In this document: positions 34,041 to 44,843 of the stretch, one piece after another
How the letters are laid out: every line of letters begins with the position of its first letter
How positions within the stretch are numbered: position 1 is the stretch's first letter
Assembly: GCA_949290865.1 (NCBI GenBank)
Contig: CASETM010000064.1
Coordinates: forward strand, 1 to 63,514
Direction of reading: 5' to 3'
Source of the DNA: an uncultured Bacillota bacterium
Lineage (GTDB): Bacteria; Bacillota_I; Bacilli_A; Erysipelotrichales; Coprobacillaceae
DNA length: 63,514 nucleotides
Notes under the pieces: generated by a model
The model's database searches: none
Seen by the model: the letters and a program-made list of their open reading frames with translations, nothing else
What the model was told of the DNA's origin: nothing
Translations under genes and position numbers: made by a program

Positions 34041-34808
34041 ATGACAAAGATTATAGCGATTACAAATCAAAAAGGTGGCGTTGGAAAAACCACGACGAGT
34101 GTCAATTTGGCTGCAGCTCTGGCAAAGATGAATTATAAAGTTTTATTGATTGATATCGATCCACAGGCCAATGCTACACAGGGAATCGGCATTGACCGGG
34201 ACTATATCGAATATTCAACTTATCATGTTTTAACTGAAGAAGCGGGAATGGATCAGGTCATTGTTCATTCCTATATTGAAAATCTTGATGTGGCTCCAGG
34301 AGAAATCGATCTGGCGGGTATTGATCTGGAACTGGCTCATGTTAAGCAGGGAAGAGAAACCAGACTGCGTAATGCCTTGGAGAAAGTTAAAGACCGTTAT
34401 GATTTTATCTTTATTGACTGTCCACCGGCTTTGGGACTGTTAAATACCAATGCCCTGACTTCATGTGATGCTGTACTGATCCCAGTGCAATGTGAATATT
34501 ATGCATTGGAAGGATTGACTCAGCTGTTAAATACGATCAAGCTGACGCAAAGTCATTTTAACCGTAAACTCTCTATTGAAGGCTTATTGCTGACAATGCT
34601 GGATCAAAGGACCAATCTGGGACTGGAAGTTTCGCAGGAAGTTAGAAAATATTTTGGTGAAAAGGTTTATAAAACGGTTATCCCTAGAAATATCAAACTG
34701 TCAGAAGCACCTAGTGCAGGAATCTGTATTTTCGATTATGACAAAAATTCAGTAGGCGCTGTTGCCTATCAGGAACTGGCTAAGGAAGTGTTAAGTAGAA
34801 ATGGCTGA
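34041..34808 (+). CDS. parA: ParA/Soj chromosome-partitioning ATPase
   Basis: 255-aa Walker ATPase. The deviant Walker A is KGGVGKTTT near residue 11, Walker A' is DIDPQANATQG and Walker B is FIDCPPALG. The conserved tail has VIPRNIKLSEAPS. Chromosomal ParA acts with ParB and parS for origin segregation and in spore formers links to Spo0A control. GGGGTG lies 8 nt before the start. It overlaps parB by 8 bp. No parS-like TGTTNCACGTGAAACA site was spotted in this window. Confidence 0.95.
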   Translation: MTKIIAITNQKGGVGKTTTSVNLAAALAKMNYKVLLIDIDPQANATQGIGIDRDYIEYSTYHVLTEEAGMDQVIVHSYIENLDVAPGEIDLAGIDLELAHVKQGRETRLRNALEKVKDRYDFIFIDCPPALGLLNTNALTSCDAVLIPVQCEYYALEGLTQLLNTIKLTQSHFNRKLSIEGLLLTMLDQRTNLGLEVSQEVRKYFGEKVYKTVIPRNIKLSEAPSAGICIFDYDKNSVGAVAYQELAKEVLSRNG

Positions 34809-35673
34809 AAAAAAGAAAAAATTAGGAAAAGGACTTGATGCGATTTTTGGTGGTGATATTACCACTTTGATCAGTGATATTGAAAACAATACTCCGGCTT
34901 TCACACAGGAAAAAATACTATTGGCTGAAATCAGGCCTAATCCATATCAACCACGTAAGGTCTTTAATGAAGAAGCGATGAATGAACTGGCTTCATCGAT
35001 TAAGGAACATGGTATTTTTCAGCCGGTTATTTTAAAACGTGCGATTCAAGGCTATGAAATCGTTGCTGGAGAACGTCGCTGTCGTGCTGCCAAAATGGCT
35101 GGACTGGAAGAAGTGCCGGCAATCATCGTTGATTTTACTGATCAGCAGATGATGGAAATTGCTTTGCTGGAAAATATTCAAAGAGAAGATCTTAATGCTA
35201 TTGAAGAAGCGCAGGCTTATGCTATGATGATGGAAAAACTGCAGCTGACTCAGGCTGAACTGGCCAAAAGAATTGGTAAGTCAAGAACTTATATTACTAA
35301 TACCTTGCGTCTTTTGAATCTGCCTGAAAAGATCCAACAGTATGTGTTGTCAGGACAGCTAACAATGGGTCATGCTCGACCACTGATCACACTGGACAAG
35401 GAAAAAGCTTTAACGCTGGCTAAAAGAATTATTGACGAAAATCTGACTGTGCGTGATGTAGAAAACATTGTCAAAGGTTTTGAACTTCAGCAGGCCAGAA
35501 AAAATAAACCAAAACCAGAAAAAAACAAAGAGTTTGTTTATGTCGAAGGACTGCTTCGTAAAAAATATCGTACGAGAGTCAAAGTTGATGAAAAGACAAT
35601 CACGATCAAATATACTGATACTAAAGATTTAAATCGACTGCTGGAACTGATGGGAGTTATTGAAGAAAGCTAA
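34801..35673 (+). CDS. parB: ParB/Spo0J CTPase partition protein
   Basis: 290 aa. The N-terminal CTP-binding domain has the GERR motif (VAGERRCRAAKMAG) and ENIQREDLNAIEEA. The central helix-turn-helix is ELAKRIGKSRTYITNTLRLL, and the C-terminal dimerisation domain closes the protein. It loads at parS as a CTP-gated clamp and stimulates ParA. Ends with a clear terminator. Confidence 0.95.
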   Translation: MAEKKKKLGKGLDAIFGGDITTLISDIENNTPAFTQEKILLAEIRPNPYQPRKVFNEEAMNELASSIKEHGIFQPVILKRAIQGYEIVAGERRCRAAKMAGLEEVPAIIVDFTDQQMMEIALLENIQREDLNAIEEAQAYAMMMEKLQLTQAELAKRIGKSRTYITNTLRLLNLPEKIQQYVLSGQLTMGHARPLITLDKEKALTLAKRIIDENLTVRDVENIVKGFELQQARKNKPKPEKNKEFVYVEGLLRKKYRTRVKVDEKTITIKYTDTKDLNRLLELMGVIEES

Positions 35674-35697
35674 AAAGAAGTGAAAACTTCTTTTTTT
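35673..35697 (+). terminator. Terminator after parB
   Basis: AAAGAAGT-GAAA-ACTTC followed by seven T. Confidence 0.85.
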
Positions 35698-35714
35698 ACA
35701 TTGGAGGTGAGATC

Positions 35715-36248
35715 ATGGAATATTTGGATATTGTTGATGAAGAAGGAAATCCTACTGGGGAGATCATTGAAAGAACGGTTGCACATCAAAAAGGAATCAG
35801 ACATCGCACCAGTCATGTTTGGATCTTAAGAAAAAACAAGGACACTATTGAAGTATTGATGCAAAAAAGAAGCCTGAATAAGGATTCTTATCCAGGATGC
35901 TATGATATTTCCAGTGCTGGACATATTCCTGCTGGGTGTTCATATAAAGATTCTGCTTTACGGGAATTGAAAGAAGAACTGGGAGTTCAGGCAAAAAAGG
36001 AAGATCTTCATTTTATTGGTATAAGTTATAGCGACAGTTATCATATTTTTCATGGGCAGCCTTTTCATAATGTACAGGTTTCCCGTGTCTATGCCTTGTG
36101 GTATGATGGTGATTTTGTCTTACAGGAAGAAGAATTGAGCGAAGTTTGCTGGATTGGCTTAGATGAATGTATTGAAAAGGTCAAGAATAATGGATTTAAG
36201 CATTGTATCAAGTTATCAGAGCTGCAAATGATCAAAGATTATCTGTAG
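35715..36248 (+). CDS. NUDIX hydrolase with altered Nudix box
   Basis: 177 aa, similar in layout to Idi/YfcD-type NUDIX proteins (EYLDIVDEEGNPTG at the start). The Nudix box reads GHIPAGCSYKDSALRELKEELGV. The REL-KEELG metal part is intact, but Cys stands where the first Glu of Gx5E is usual. Substrate unknown; the change may alter metal binding or specificity. GGAGGTGAG precedes the start, right after the parB terminator. A single gene. Confidence 0.87.
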   Translation: MEYLDIVDEEGNPTGEIIERTVAHQKGIRHRTSHVWILRKNKDTIEVLMQKRSLNKDSYPGCYDISSAGHIPAGCSYKDSALRELKEELGVQAKKEDLHFIGISYSDSYHIFHGQPFHNVQVSRVYALWYDGDFVLQEEELSEVCWIGLDECIEKVKNNGFKHCIKLSELQMIKDYL

Positions 36249-36314
36249 CTGTTTTTTTTGTATTTCAAAAAATGAAAATGACTGGGAAATGTATTAAAAT
36301 AAGAATATAAATAA

Positions 36315-37833
<1,519 letters not shown>

Positions 37834-37942
37834 AGATAAATAAGTTGAATGAATATGAAAAATGTTTATACTTAAGAATTAAGAAAAAAGGTGTCTAAAG
37901 ATTTGAATTCATGTATAATGTATTTATTAGAGGTGAAAGAAC

Positions 37943-39907
37943 ATGATTAAAAAACTGGTTCAGGTACGGAAAAGTGTTTACGTGCTGCTTACAATTGAAA
38001 TTCTGATCATTATGTTTGTCGCATTGCTGACGAAAAATGTGATCGCTATGATCCTGACAGGTTATGTTCTGTTAAAAAACATCATCTGTGTTGGTGTTAT
38101 GTTTTATATGACCAGAATTATTGAAAATAATAATTACAGTGTTGCTGAAGCCTTGAATGCAGATTCTAAAAATGCCCTGATCTTCGGGGGCATTGGTTTG
38201 ATCAAATATGATGAAAACAGAAATGTTTTATGGGTCAGTGATCTGTTTTATGAACAGGGGTTGCGTATTGCAGGAGAAAAGCTGCTGGAATGGCAGCCTT
38301 TGCTGGCGCCGATCTTTGATGATGAAGATATCAATGTTGTTGATATTAATTCACGAAGATATGAAGTCTATAATTCCCGTGATAATCGTCTGCTGTTTTT
38401 AAAAGATGTGACAGATCTTTATGATCTCTCTAAAGAATGTGAAGATCAGCAGTTATGTGTTGCCTATATTACGATTGATAATTATAATGATACGATTGAA
38501 TATGCAGAAGAACAGAAAGCCGCAATGATTCAGTCACTGGTGAGACAGACGTTGTTTGACTGGGCTCATGATAATGGTATGATTTTAAAAAAATACAAGG
38601 AAGATGGATATCTAGCTGTTTTTAATGAAAGAATTTATCGTAAACAGGTAGAAGACAAGTTTAAAATTCTGGATATCTTTAAGCAGAAAATTGAAGAGAA
38701 AGGTGAAGTCATGGCCTTGTCAGTGGGAATTGGACGTGGTTCTAAATTGTTTAGGGAACTTGATGAGATGGCTTTTAACGCCCTGTCGCTTTCTTATTCG
38801 CGTGGTGGCGACCAGGTAGCAGTGAAAACGCTGGATGAAAGTACCAGATATTTTGGTGGAAACAGTCAAAGCAGTGAAAAATCCAGTCGTGTTCGTGCCC
38901 GTGTTATTTCGCAGACACTGATCGGTCTGCTCAAACAAAGCCCTCATGTTTATGTCATGGGCCATAAACAGTCGGATTTTGATTCTTTTGGAGCCAGTAT
39001 AGCAATAGCGGCCCTGGCCAAAGCTTATGAAACAGATGTTCATATTGTGTTGGATTTTAATTCATTGGAAGAAAAAACGGCATTGGTTGCTAACAGGCTA
39101 AGAAATCAGGATAAGTATAAAAATCTGTTTATTTCGCCGGTGAGAGCACTGGAAATAGCGAAGGAAGACAGTCTGCTGGTCGTTGTTGACAATCATAAGC
39201 CATCACTGGCAATCAACAATATCCTGCTGGATGTTATTGACAGGAAAGTTGTTATCGATCATCATCGTCGAGGTGAAGAATTTATTGATATGCCGATTTT
39301 GACATATCTGGAACCAGGTGCGTCTTCAACGGTGGAACTTATCGTTGAACTGTTTGAATATTCTAAGATTGATGTGCAAATTTCTGCTGAAGAAGCAACA
39401 ATCATGTATGCTGGTATGCTGATTGATACGAATAATTTCAGGACCCGTGTCGGTTCCAGAACATTTCAGGCGGCAGCCAAACTGAAAGAGATGAACGCAG
39501 ATGTATGTGAAGCCTATGAATATTTGCAGAATGATTATAAAACAACACAGGATATTCTTTCGATTTCATCGAGCGCCTATCCATTTGGCCAGAATATCCT
39601 GATTGCCTATGGCAAAGAAGATGAGATCTATGATCGCACTTTACTGGCTAAAGCAGGAAATGAACTGCTGGATATTACTGATATCAAAGCAGTCTTTGTT
39701 GTTGGGAAAACTTCAAAGGAACAGATTTCGATATCAGCCAGATCAAAAACTGATGTGAATGTGCAGATAATCATGGAAGAATTGGGTGGAGGTGGTCATT
39801 TTTCAATGGCTGCGACCCAGATTAAAGAAACTGACATAAAAAGTGTATTGAATCGTTTGGAAGAAGCGATCAATCATTATTTAGATGGAAGGAATGGTGA
39901 ATCATGA
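37943..39907 (+). CDS. gdpP: Cyclic-di-AMP phosphodiesterase GdpP
   Basis: 654 aa. Two membrane helices (about 12-60), a PAS-like part, a degenerate GGDEF domain (SRGGDQ in place of GGDEF, near 290), then DHH/DHHA1. The catalytic Asp residues lie in DFDSFGAS and VIDHHRRGEEF, and GGGGHFSMAA ends the DHHA1 part. It hydrolyses c-di-AMP and so affects cell-wall and potassium homeostasis. The stop overlaps the rplI start (ATGA), the usual gdpP-rplI-dnaB order. Confidence 0.95.
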   Translation: MIKKLVQVRKSVYVLLTIEILIIMFVALLTKNVIAMILTGYVLLKNIICVGVMFYMTRIIENNNYSVAEALNADSKNALIFGGIGLIKYDENRNVLWVSDLFYEQGLRIAGEKLLEWQPLLAPIFDDEDINVVDINSRRYEVYNSRDNRLLFLKDVTDLYDLSKECEDQQLCVAYITIDNYNDTIEYAEEQKAAMIQSLVRQTLFDWAHDNGMILKKYKEDGYLAVFNERIYRKQVEDKFKILDIFKQKIEEKGEVMALSVGIGRGSKLFRELDEMAFNALSLSYSRGGDQVAVKTLDESTRYFGGNSQSSEKSSRVRARVISQTLIGLLKQSPHVYVMGHKQSDFDSFGASIAIAALAKAYETDVHIVLDFNSLEEKTALVANRLRNQDKYKNLFISPVRALEIAKEDSLLVVVDNHKPSLAINNILLDVIDRKVVIDHHRRGEEFIDMPILTYLEPGASSTVELIVELFEYSKIDVQISAEEATIMYAGMLIDTNNFRTRVGSRTFQAAAKLKEMNADVCEAYEYLQNDYKTTQDILSISSSAYPFGQNILIAYGKEDEIYDRTLLAKAGNELLDITDIKAVFVVGKTSKEQISISARSKTDVNVQIIMEELGGGGHFSMAATQIKETDIKSVLNRLEEAINHYLDGRNGES

Positions 39908-40350
39908 AAGTCGTATTATTACAGGATGTAAAAAAAGTGGGGAAAAAAGGAGATATCGTTAAGGTAGCGGATGGTTATGGACAAAACTATCTGATCAAAA
40001 ATAAACTGGCTGTTAAAGAAACAGCAACAGCGAAAAAAATCGTTGAAGAACAGAAAGAACAAGAAAGACTGCAGGATATTGAAAATAAAAATAAAGCTCT
40101 GGAACTGAAAAAAGTCATTGAAGGACTAACTTTAGAATTTGTTTTAAAATCAGGAAAAGATGGAAAGACATTTGGCAGTGTATCAACGAAAATGATCGTT
40201 GAACAGTTAAGAGAAAAGTATGATATTAAAATTGATAAAAGAAAAATCATTGATGCCAGACCAATTGGGGCATTAGGATATACAAATATCAAGGTTGAAT
40301 TATACAAAGGAGTCATTGCGACTGTAAAAGTGCATCTTAAAGAAAAATAG
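39904..40350 (+). CDS. rplI: Ribosomal protein bL9
   Basis: 148 aa. The N-terminal RNA-binding domain carries the family signature (MKVVLLQDVKKVGKKGDIVK, then GYGQNYLIKNKLA). A long connecting helix and a C-terminal domain follow. Full length. Translationally coupled to gdpP and 11 bp upstream of dnaB. Confidence 0.97.
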   Translation: MKVVLLQDVKKVGKKGDIVKVADGYGQNYLIKNKLAVKETATAKKIVEEQKEQERLQDIENKNKALELKKVIEGLTLEFVLKSGKDGKTFGSVSTKMIVEQLREKYDIKIDKRKIIDARPIGALGYTNIKVELYKGVIATVKVHLKEK

Positions 40351-40361
40351 GAGGGGAAACA

Positions 40362-41738
40362 ATGGCAAGAGAATTACCACATGATATTGATGCGGAAAGA
40401 TCGCTGTTAGGTGCGATGCTTATTTCCCGGGAAATGAGCCAAAACTTTGTCGATAAAGCAAATGCTGATGATTTTTATGAAAATGCGCATCATCTTCTGT
40501 TTCTTGCTATGTCTGATCTGATTCAGAAAAACGTCCCTGTTGATGTCACGACAGTGACATCGTATTTAAAAGATCATGGCCAGTTAGACAAGATTGGTGG
40601 TGTTGAATATCTTGTTACCCTGGGAGAATCAGTGCCAACATTGGCTCACAGTGATCATTATTACAGAATTTTGCGCGATAAAGCGATTTTACGAAAGATC
40701 ATCAAAGAAACAACAAGAATTGCTGAAGAAGCTTTTGATGATGTTGAGAATATTGATGATTTTATTGACAGCACTGAAAAAACAGTTTTAGCTATTGCTC
40801 AGGACAGAACGGCAGGAGAATTTGTTGACGTTAAAAGTGTATTAAAATCAGTTACCAAAAGGTTAAATCTGCTGCAGAAAAATGATGGGAATATTTCAGG
40901 AGTTAAAACTAATTTTTATGATCTTGATAAAATCACTTCGGGGTTTCAAAAAGGTGATCTAATTATTTTGGCTGCTCGACCAGCTATGGGGAAAACAGCG
41001 TTTGCCTTGAATATTGCGCATAATGCGGCCGAAAAATCAGAAACACCAGTGGCTATTTTTTCTTTAGAAATGCCTAAAGAACAGCTGGTACAAAGAATCA
41101 TCTGTTCGATGGGAGGGATCGAAGGATCGACCATGCGAACTGGAGAAGTCTTAAGAAATAATGCCAATAAATACTATGCGGCAGTTGAACGCGTCAGTCA
41201 CTGTAATCTTTTTATCGATGATACACCGGGTGTCAAGATCAATGAAGTGATTGCTAAATGCCGTAAGCTCAAACAGGAACAAAAGGGGCTTAAACTTGTT
41301 ATCATTGACTATCTGCAGCTGATTTCAGGAAGTTCAAATAATCGTGAATCCAGACAGCAGGAAGTTTCTGATATTTCAAGACAGCTGAAAATGCTGGCCA
41401 GAGAACTGGATGTTCCAGTCATTGCACTATCCCAGCTGTCGCGTTCGGTAGAACAGAGACCGAATAAAAAACCAATGATGTCTGATTTAAGAGAATCGGG
41501 AGCCATCGAACAGGATGCGGATATCGTGACCTTCCTGTATCGAGAAGATTATTATGCTCAAAACAATGCAAAAAGTTCTGGAGAAGAAATCAAGGAAACA
41601 GGACTGACGGAAGTTATTATTGCAAAGCACAGAAATGGGGCAACGGGAACGGTTAATTTGAGTTTTCAGAAAGATTTCAGCCGTTTTACCAATATTTCTA
41701 ATCGTGCGGAAATAGGAACCAAAGATGTAAGAAGTTAG
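40362..41738 (+). CDS. dnaB: Replicative DNA helicase
   Basis: 458-aa hexameric helicase (DnaC in Bacillus naming). The N-terminal domain has DIDAERSLLGAML. RecA-like motifs: Walker A in ARPAMGKTAF near residue 205, Walker B VIIDYLQLI and the HRNGATG element near the end. Acts at the replication fork with DnaG and the loader. GGAGGGG precedes the start. Confidence 0.97.
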   Translation: MARELPHDIDAERSLLGAMLISREMSQNFVDKANADDFYENAHHLLFLAMSDLIQKNVPVDVTTVTSYLKDHGQLDKIGGVEYLVTLGESVPTLAHSDHYYRILRDKAILRKIIKETTRIAEEAFDDVENIDDFIDSTEKTVLAIAQDRTAGEFVDVKSVLKSVTKRLNLLQKNDGNISGVKTNFYDLDKITSGFQKGDLIILAARPAMGKTAFALNIAHNAAEKSETPVAIFSLEMPKEQLVQRIICSMGGIEGSTMRTGEVLRNNANKYYAAVERVSHCNLFIDDTPGVKINEVIAKCRKLKQEQKGLKLVIIDYLQLISGSSNNRESRQQEVSDISRQLKMLARELDVPVIALSQLSRSVEQRPNKKPMMSDLRESGAIEQDADIVTFLYREDYYAQNNAKSSGEEIKETGLTEVIIAKHRNGATGTVNLSFQKDFSRFTNISNRAEIGTKDVRS

Positions 41739-41749
41739 GGGGAATAAAA

Positions 41750-42364
41750 ATGTATCATCAGTATAGAGCCGGATACATTGAAGTCATCTGTGGCTGCATG
41801 TTTGCTGGAAAGACTGAAGAGTTAATTCGTCGTGTCAATGTTTTAAGTTATGCTAAGCAGAAAATCATGGTTTTTAAACCGAAAATTGATGATCGCTATT
41901 CAGATACGGAAATTGTTTCGCATTCAGGACGAAAAATTCCTTGCTATGTGGTTGACGATCCAGAAGATATTCTAGAAAAGGTTGATAGTGACGTTCAGGT
42001 TGTGGCGATTGATGAAACACAGTTTTTTGATGAAAAAATTGTTGATGTCTGTGAATATCTGGCAGATAAAGGTGTTCGTGTCATGGCAGCTGGACTGGAC
42101 AAGGATTTCCGCGGTGAACCATTTGGAGTCATGCCTATTTTATTGACAAAAGGGGAATTTGTAACGAAATTAACAGCAGTGTGTGCTAAGTGTGGTTCGC
42201 CAGCAACCCGTACGCAAAGACTGGTTGATGGCAAACCAGCATCATTTGATGATCCTGTTGTCATGGTTGGGGCCATGGAACATTATGAACCAAGATGCCG
42301 TCACTGTCATGAAGTTGTCAATAAACCGGTAAAAATTCATAAAAAGAGGAAAAGTTCACAATAA
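41750..42364 (+). CDS. tdk: Thymidine kinase
   Basis: 204-aa type II thymidine kinase. The P-loop GCMFAGKTEEL is near residue 11, the catalytic Glu lies in IDETQFFD and the lid in KLTAVCAKCG. Zinc Cys pairs are CAKC and CRHC. Phosphorylates thymidine in the salvage pathway. Closely follows dnaB (11 bp) and ends with a terminator about 70 bp later. Confidence 0.95.
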   Translation: MYHQYRAGYIEVICGCMFAGKTEELIRRVNVLSYAKQKIMVFKPKIDDRYSDTEIVSHSGRKIPCYVVDDPEDILEKVDSDVQVVAIDETQFFDEKIVDVCEYLADKGVRVMAAGLDKDFRGEPFGVMPILLTKGEFVTKLTAVCAKCGSPATRTQRLVDGKPASFDDPVVMVGAMEHYEPRCRHCHEVVNKPVKIHKKRKSSQ

Positions 42365-42434
42365 ATTAACATTATTATATTAGTATAATAGTGTAATAGA
42401 AAACCTCCCCTTAATAAATATAAAAAATGTATTA

Positions 42435-42467
42435 AAAAAGCACAAGGGAAAACTTGTGTTTTTTTCT
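42435..42467 (+). terminator. Terminator after tdk
   Basis: AAAGCACAAG-GGAAAA-CTTGTGTTT followed by TTTT. Confidence 0.85.
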
Positions 42468-42510
42468 TTATGTATTTTTTTGTTATAATAGACATGAAAG
42501 GTGTGAGAAA

Positions 42511-42936
42511 ATGATAGTGGAAGCATGTGATCACGATATAGATGATGTTTTCGATTTAATGAATGAACTGGAAGATGGGACTTTAGATCGACAGAAATTT
42601 GAAAAGCTGTATAAAATGTGTATGGAAAATAAGAATGTTTATATTTATTTATATAAAGATGTAGAAATTATGGGATGTCTTACGTTATATATTCATCATT
42701 ATCTGCATCATTGTGATTTAACGGGAGAGATTGGAGAATTGATTGTCAAGGAAAAATATCGCAATCTTCATATTGGTGAACAGCTTTTAAATTATGCAGA
42801 ACATAAAGGAAAGGAACTGCAGTTAGAAGAAATCAGTCTTTCTTCAGGAATGAAAAGGAAAGATGCACATCGTTTTTATGAAAGACATGGTTATATCAAG
42901 GATCATTTCTGTTTTGAAAAAAAACTGAATAAGTGA
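42511..42936 (+). CDS. GNAT-family N-acetyltransferase
   Basis: 141 aa. The acetyl-CoA-binding motif appears as IGELIVKEKYRNLHIGEQLL (R/Q-x-x-G-x-G/A variant), followed by ISLSSGMKRKDAHRFYERHG, the typical C-terminal motif B. Substrate unknown. TATAAT at about 42484 lies 20 bp before GAAAGGTG and the ATG at 42511, so it has its own promoter. Confidence 0.87.
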   Translation: MIVEACDHDIDDVFDLMNELEDGTLDRQKFEKLYKMCMENKNVYIYLYKDVEIMGCLTLYIHHYLHHCDLTGEIGELIVKEKYRNLHIGEQLLNYAEHKGKELQLEEISLSSGMKRKDAHRFYERHGYIKDHFCFEKKLNK

Positions 42937-42938
42937 CA

Positions 42939-42967
42939 TTGCAAACGTTGTTTCATCGTACTATAAT
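42939..42967 (+). promoter_or_regulatory. Promoter of the DUF1275-like gene
   Basis: TTGCAA (42939-42944), 17-bp spacer, TATAAT (42962-42967), 17 bp before the start codon. Confidence 0.75.
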
Positions 42968-42984
42968 AGCCTCGGTGAAAAAAT

Positions 42985-43695
42985 ATGAACGATGAACAAT
43001 ATCTTAAATGTGAAAAATGGTACATATTCTTACTGCTGATTACCATTGGTGGTTTCTATGGGGGTTATACCTATGCACAAAAAGGTGGTATTTTCTGTAA
43101 TGCGCAGACAGCCAATATCGTTCTTTTTGGAATGGCCATTGGCAATCAAAACTGGCATCAGGTGCTTTATCTGCTGATTCCGATCAGTGCTTATTTTCTA
43201 GGAACAATGGTTTCTGAGTATACGGCTTTACAGATCAAGAAATTTCATCTGCTAAGATGGGATACGGTTCTGGTAGGTATCGAGATGATTGCTGTTTTGA
43301 TCATGGGTTGTTTGCCATCATCGGTTCCTGATCAGGTGTTTCAGGTTATGATTAATTTTATATGTGCGATGCAGTTTAATACATTCCGTCAGGCTGAACA
43401 TATTCCTATGGCAACGACATTTGTGACGAATCATGTCAGACAGACAGGTAGCTATCTAGTGCGCTGGCTAAGAAAGAAGGAAGAAAGGAAATATCTGTTT
43501 ATTTCATTAAGACATTTCTGTATGATCTTTATGTTTGTGATTGGTGCCGTTGTTTCTACGGTGTTATGCCATTATTTTCATGATCAGGCAGTTCTGTTTG
43601 CTTTGATCATTCTAGGTGTGTTATTTGTCGATCTGGTTCGAGCTGATCTGATTGAAGAAAAAGAACTGTTAAATAAAGTACCAAGTGGGCATTAA
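42985..43695 (+). CDS. DUF1275/YoaK-family membrane protein
   Basis: 236 aa with about six hydrophobic helices. The N-terminal block GGFYGGYTYAQKGGIFCNAQTANIVLFG matches the YoaK/DUF1275 signature (a Gly-rich first helix followed by a QTGN-like motif, here QTAN). Function unknown; transport is suspected for the family. A weak ribosome site (CGGTGAAAAAAT) and its own promoter precede it. Confidence 0.82.
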   Translation: MNDEQYLKCEKWYIFLLLITIGGFYGGYTYAQKGGIFCNAQTANIVLFGMAIGNQNWHQVLYLLIPISAYFLGTMVSEYTALQIKKFHLLRWDTVLVGIEMIAVLIMGCLPSSVPDQVFQVMINFICAMQFNTFRQAEHIPMATTFVTNHVRQTGSYLVRWLRKKEERKYLFISLRHFCMIFMFVIGAVVSTVLCHYFHDQAVLFALIILGVLFVDLVRADLIEEKELLNKVPSGH

Positions 43696-43708
43696 TTGCC
43701 CCTTTTTT
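43684..43708 (+). terminator. Terminator after the DUF1275-like gene
   Basis: GGGCA-TTAAT-TGCCC followed by CTTTTTTC; it overlaps the stop codon. Confidence 0.75.
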
Positions 43709-43766
43709 CTTGTTTAAATCAGATAAATCGTGTATCATTATTGCTGATGATGAAGGAGGTTTTTAT

Positions 43767-44843
43767 ATGAATGAAAGTATGTTAGATAGACTGATGTCTA
43801 TGGAAAATAGATTTGAAGAATTAGGTCATATGCTGATGGATCCCGATATTGGCAGTGATATCAAAAAAATGACGGAAGTAACAAAGGAACAGGCCTCTTT
43901 ACAGACTGCTTTTGATTTGTTCCAAGAATATAAAGCTATTCAGTCAGGTATTGAAGATGCTAAGGAGCTGATGAAGGAAAATGATCCGGAAATCAAAGAA
44001 ATGGCGAAGATGGAACTGGAAGAACTTGAAGAAAAACTGCCAGAAATCATTAAAAAACTAGAAGTTGAACTGATTCCAAAGGACCCTAATGATAATAAAA
44101 ATGTCATCATGGAAATTAGAGGTGCAGCTGGTGGCGATGAAGGAAATATCTTTGCTGGAGATCTTTACCGTATGTATGTCAAATACAGCGAAAGTCAGGG
44201 ATGGAAGATTGAAGTCATGGAAGCTGAAGAATCAGAAGCCGGAGGTTTTTCACTGATTTCCTTTAACGTGATTGGTGATGGTGTTTATGGCAAGCTGAAA
44301 TATGAATCAGGATCTCACCGTGTTCAGCGTGTTCCTAAGACGGAAACACAAGGCAGAGTTCACACTTCAACGGCAACAGTTCTGGTCATGCCAGAAGTTG
44401 AAGAAGTTGATGTCGAAATTAATAAAAATGATTTAAGAATTGATACTTACCGTGCCAGTGGTGCTGGTGGTCAGCATATCAATAAGACCGATTCAGCGGT
44501 GCGTATTACCCATTTGCCTACTGGTATCGTTGCAACCAGTCAGGATGGACGTTCACAGCATGACAACCGTGATAAGGCAATGAAAGCGCTGGTTGCTCGT
44601 GTTTATGACTATTTCCAGTCTCAACAGACAGAGGCTTTAGATAATGAACGTAAATCAAAGATTGGAACTGGGGATCGTGCGGAAAAGATCAGAACATACA
44701 ACTATCCACAGAATCGTGTAACTGATCATCGTATTGGATTAAGTATTCAGCAGCTGGATCGTATCATGGATGGGAAACTGGATGATATTATTACCGCTTT
44801 GATCAATGAAGATCAGCGTTTGAAATTAGAAGGTCAGAAATAA
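43767..44843 (+). CDS. prfA: Peptide chain release factor 1
   Basis: 358 aa. The catalytic GGQ loop is in GAGGQHINKTDSAVRITH, and the stop-codon-reading domain precedes it. Releases peptides at UAA and UAG codons. GGAGGT lies 8 nt before the ATG at 43767; an in-frame ATG at 43710 is too far upstream. Its stop overlaps the prmC start (TAATG); PrmC methylates the GGQ glutamine. Confidence 0.96.
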   Translation: MNESMLDRLMSMENRFEELGHMLMDPDIGSDIKKMTEVTKEQASLQTAFDLFQEYKAIQSGIEDAKELMKENDPEIKEMAKMELEELEEKLPEIIKKLEVELIPKDPNDNKNVIMEIRGAAGGDEGNIFAGDLYRMYVKYSESQGWKIEVMEAEESEAGGFSLISFNVIGDGVYGKLKYESGSHRVQRVPKTETQGRVHTSTATVLVMPEVEEVDVEINKNDLRIDTYRASGAGGQHINKTDSAVRITHLPTGIVATSQDGRSQHDNRDKAMKALVARVYDYFQSQQTEALDNERKSKIGTGDRAEKIRTYNYPQNRVTDHRIGLSIQQLDRIMDGKLDDIITALINEDQRLKLEGQK

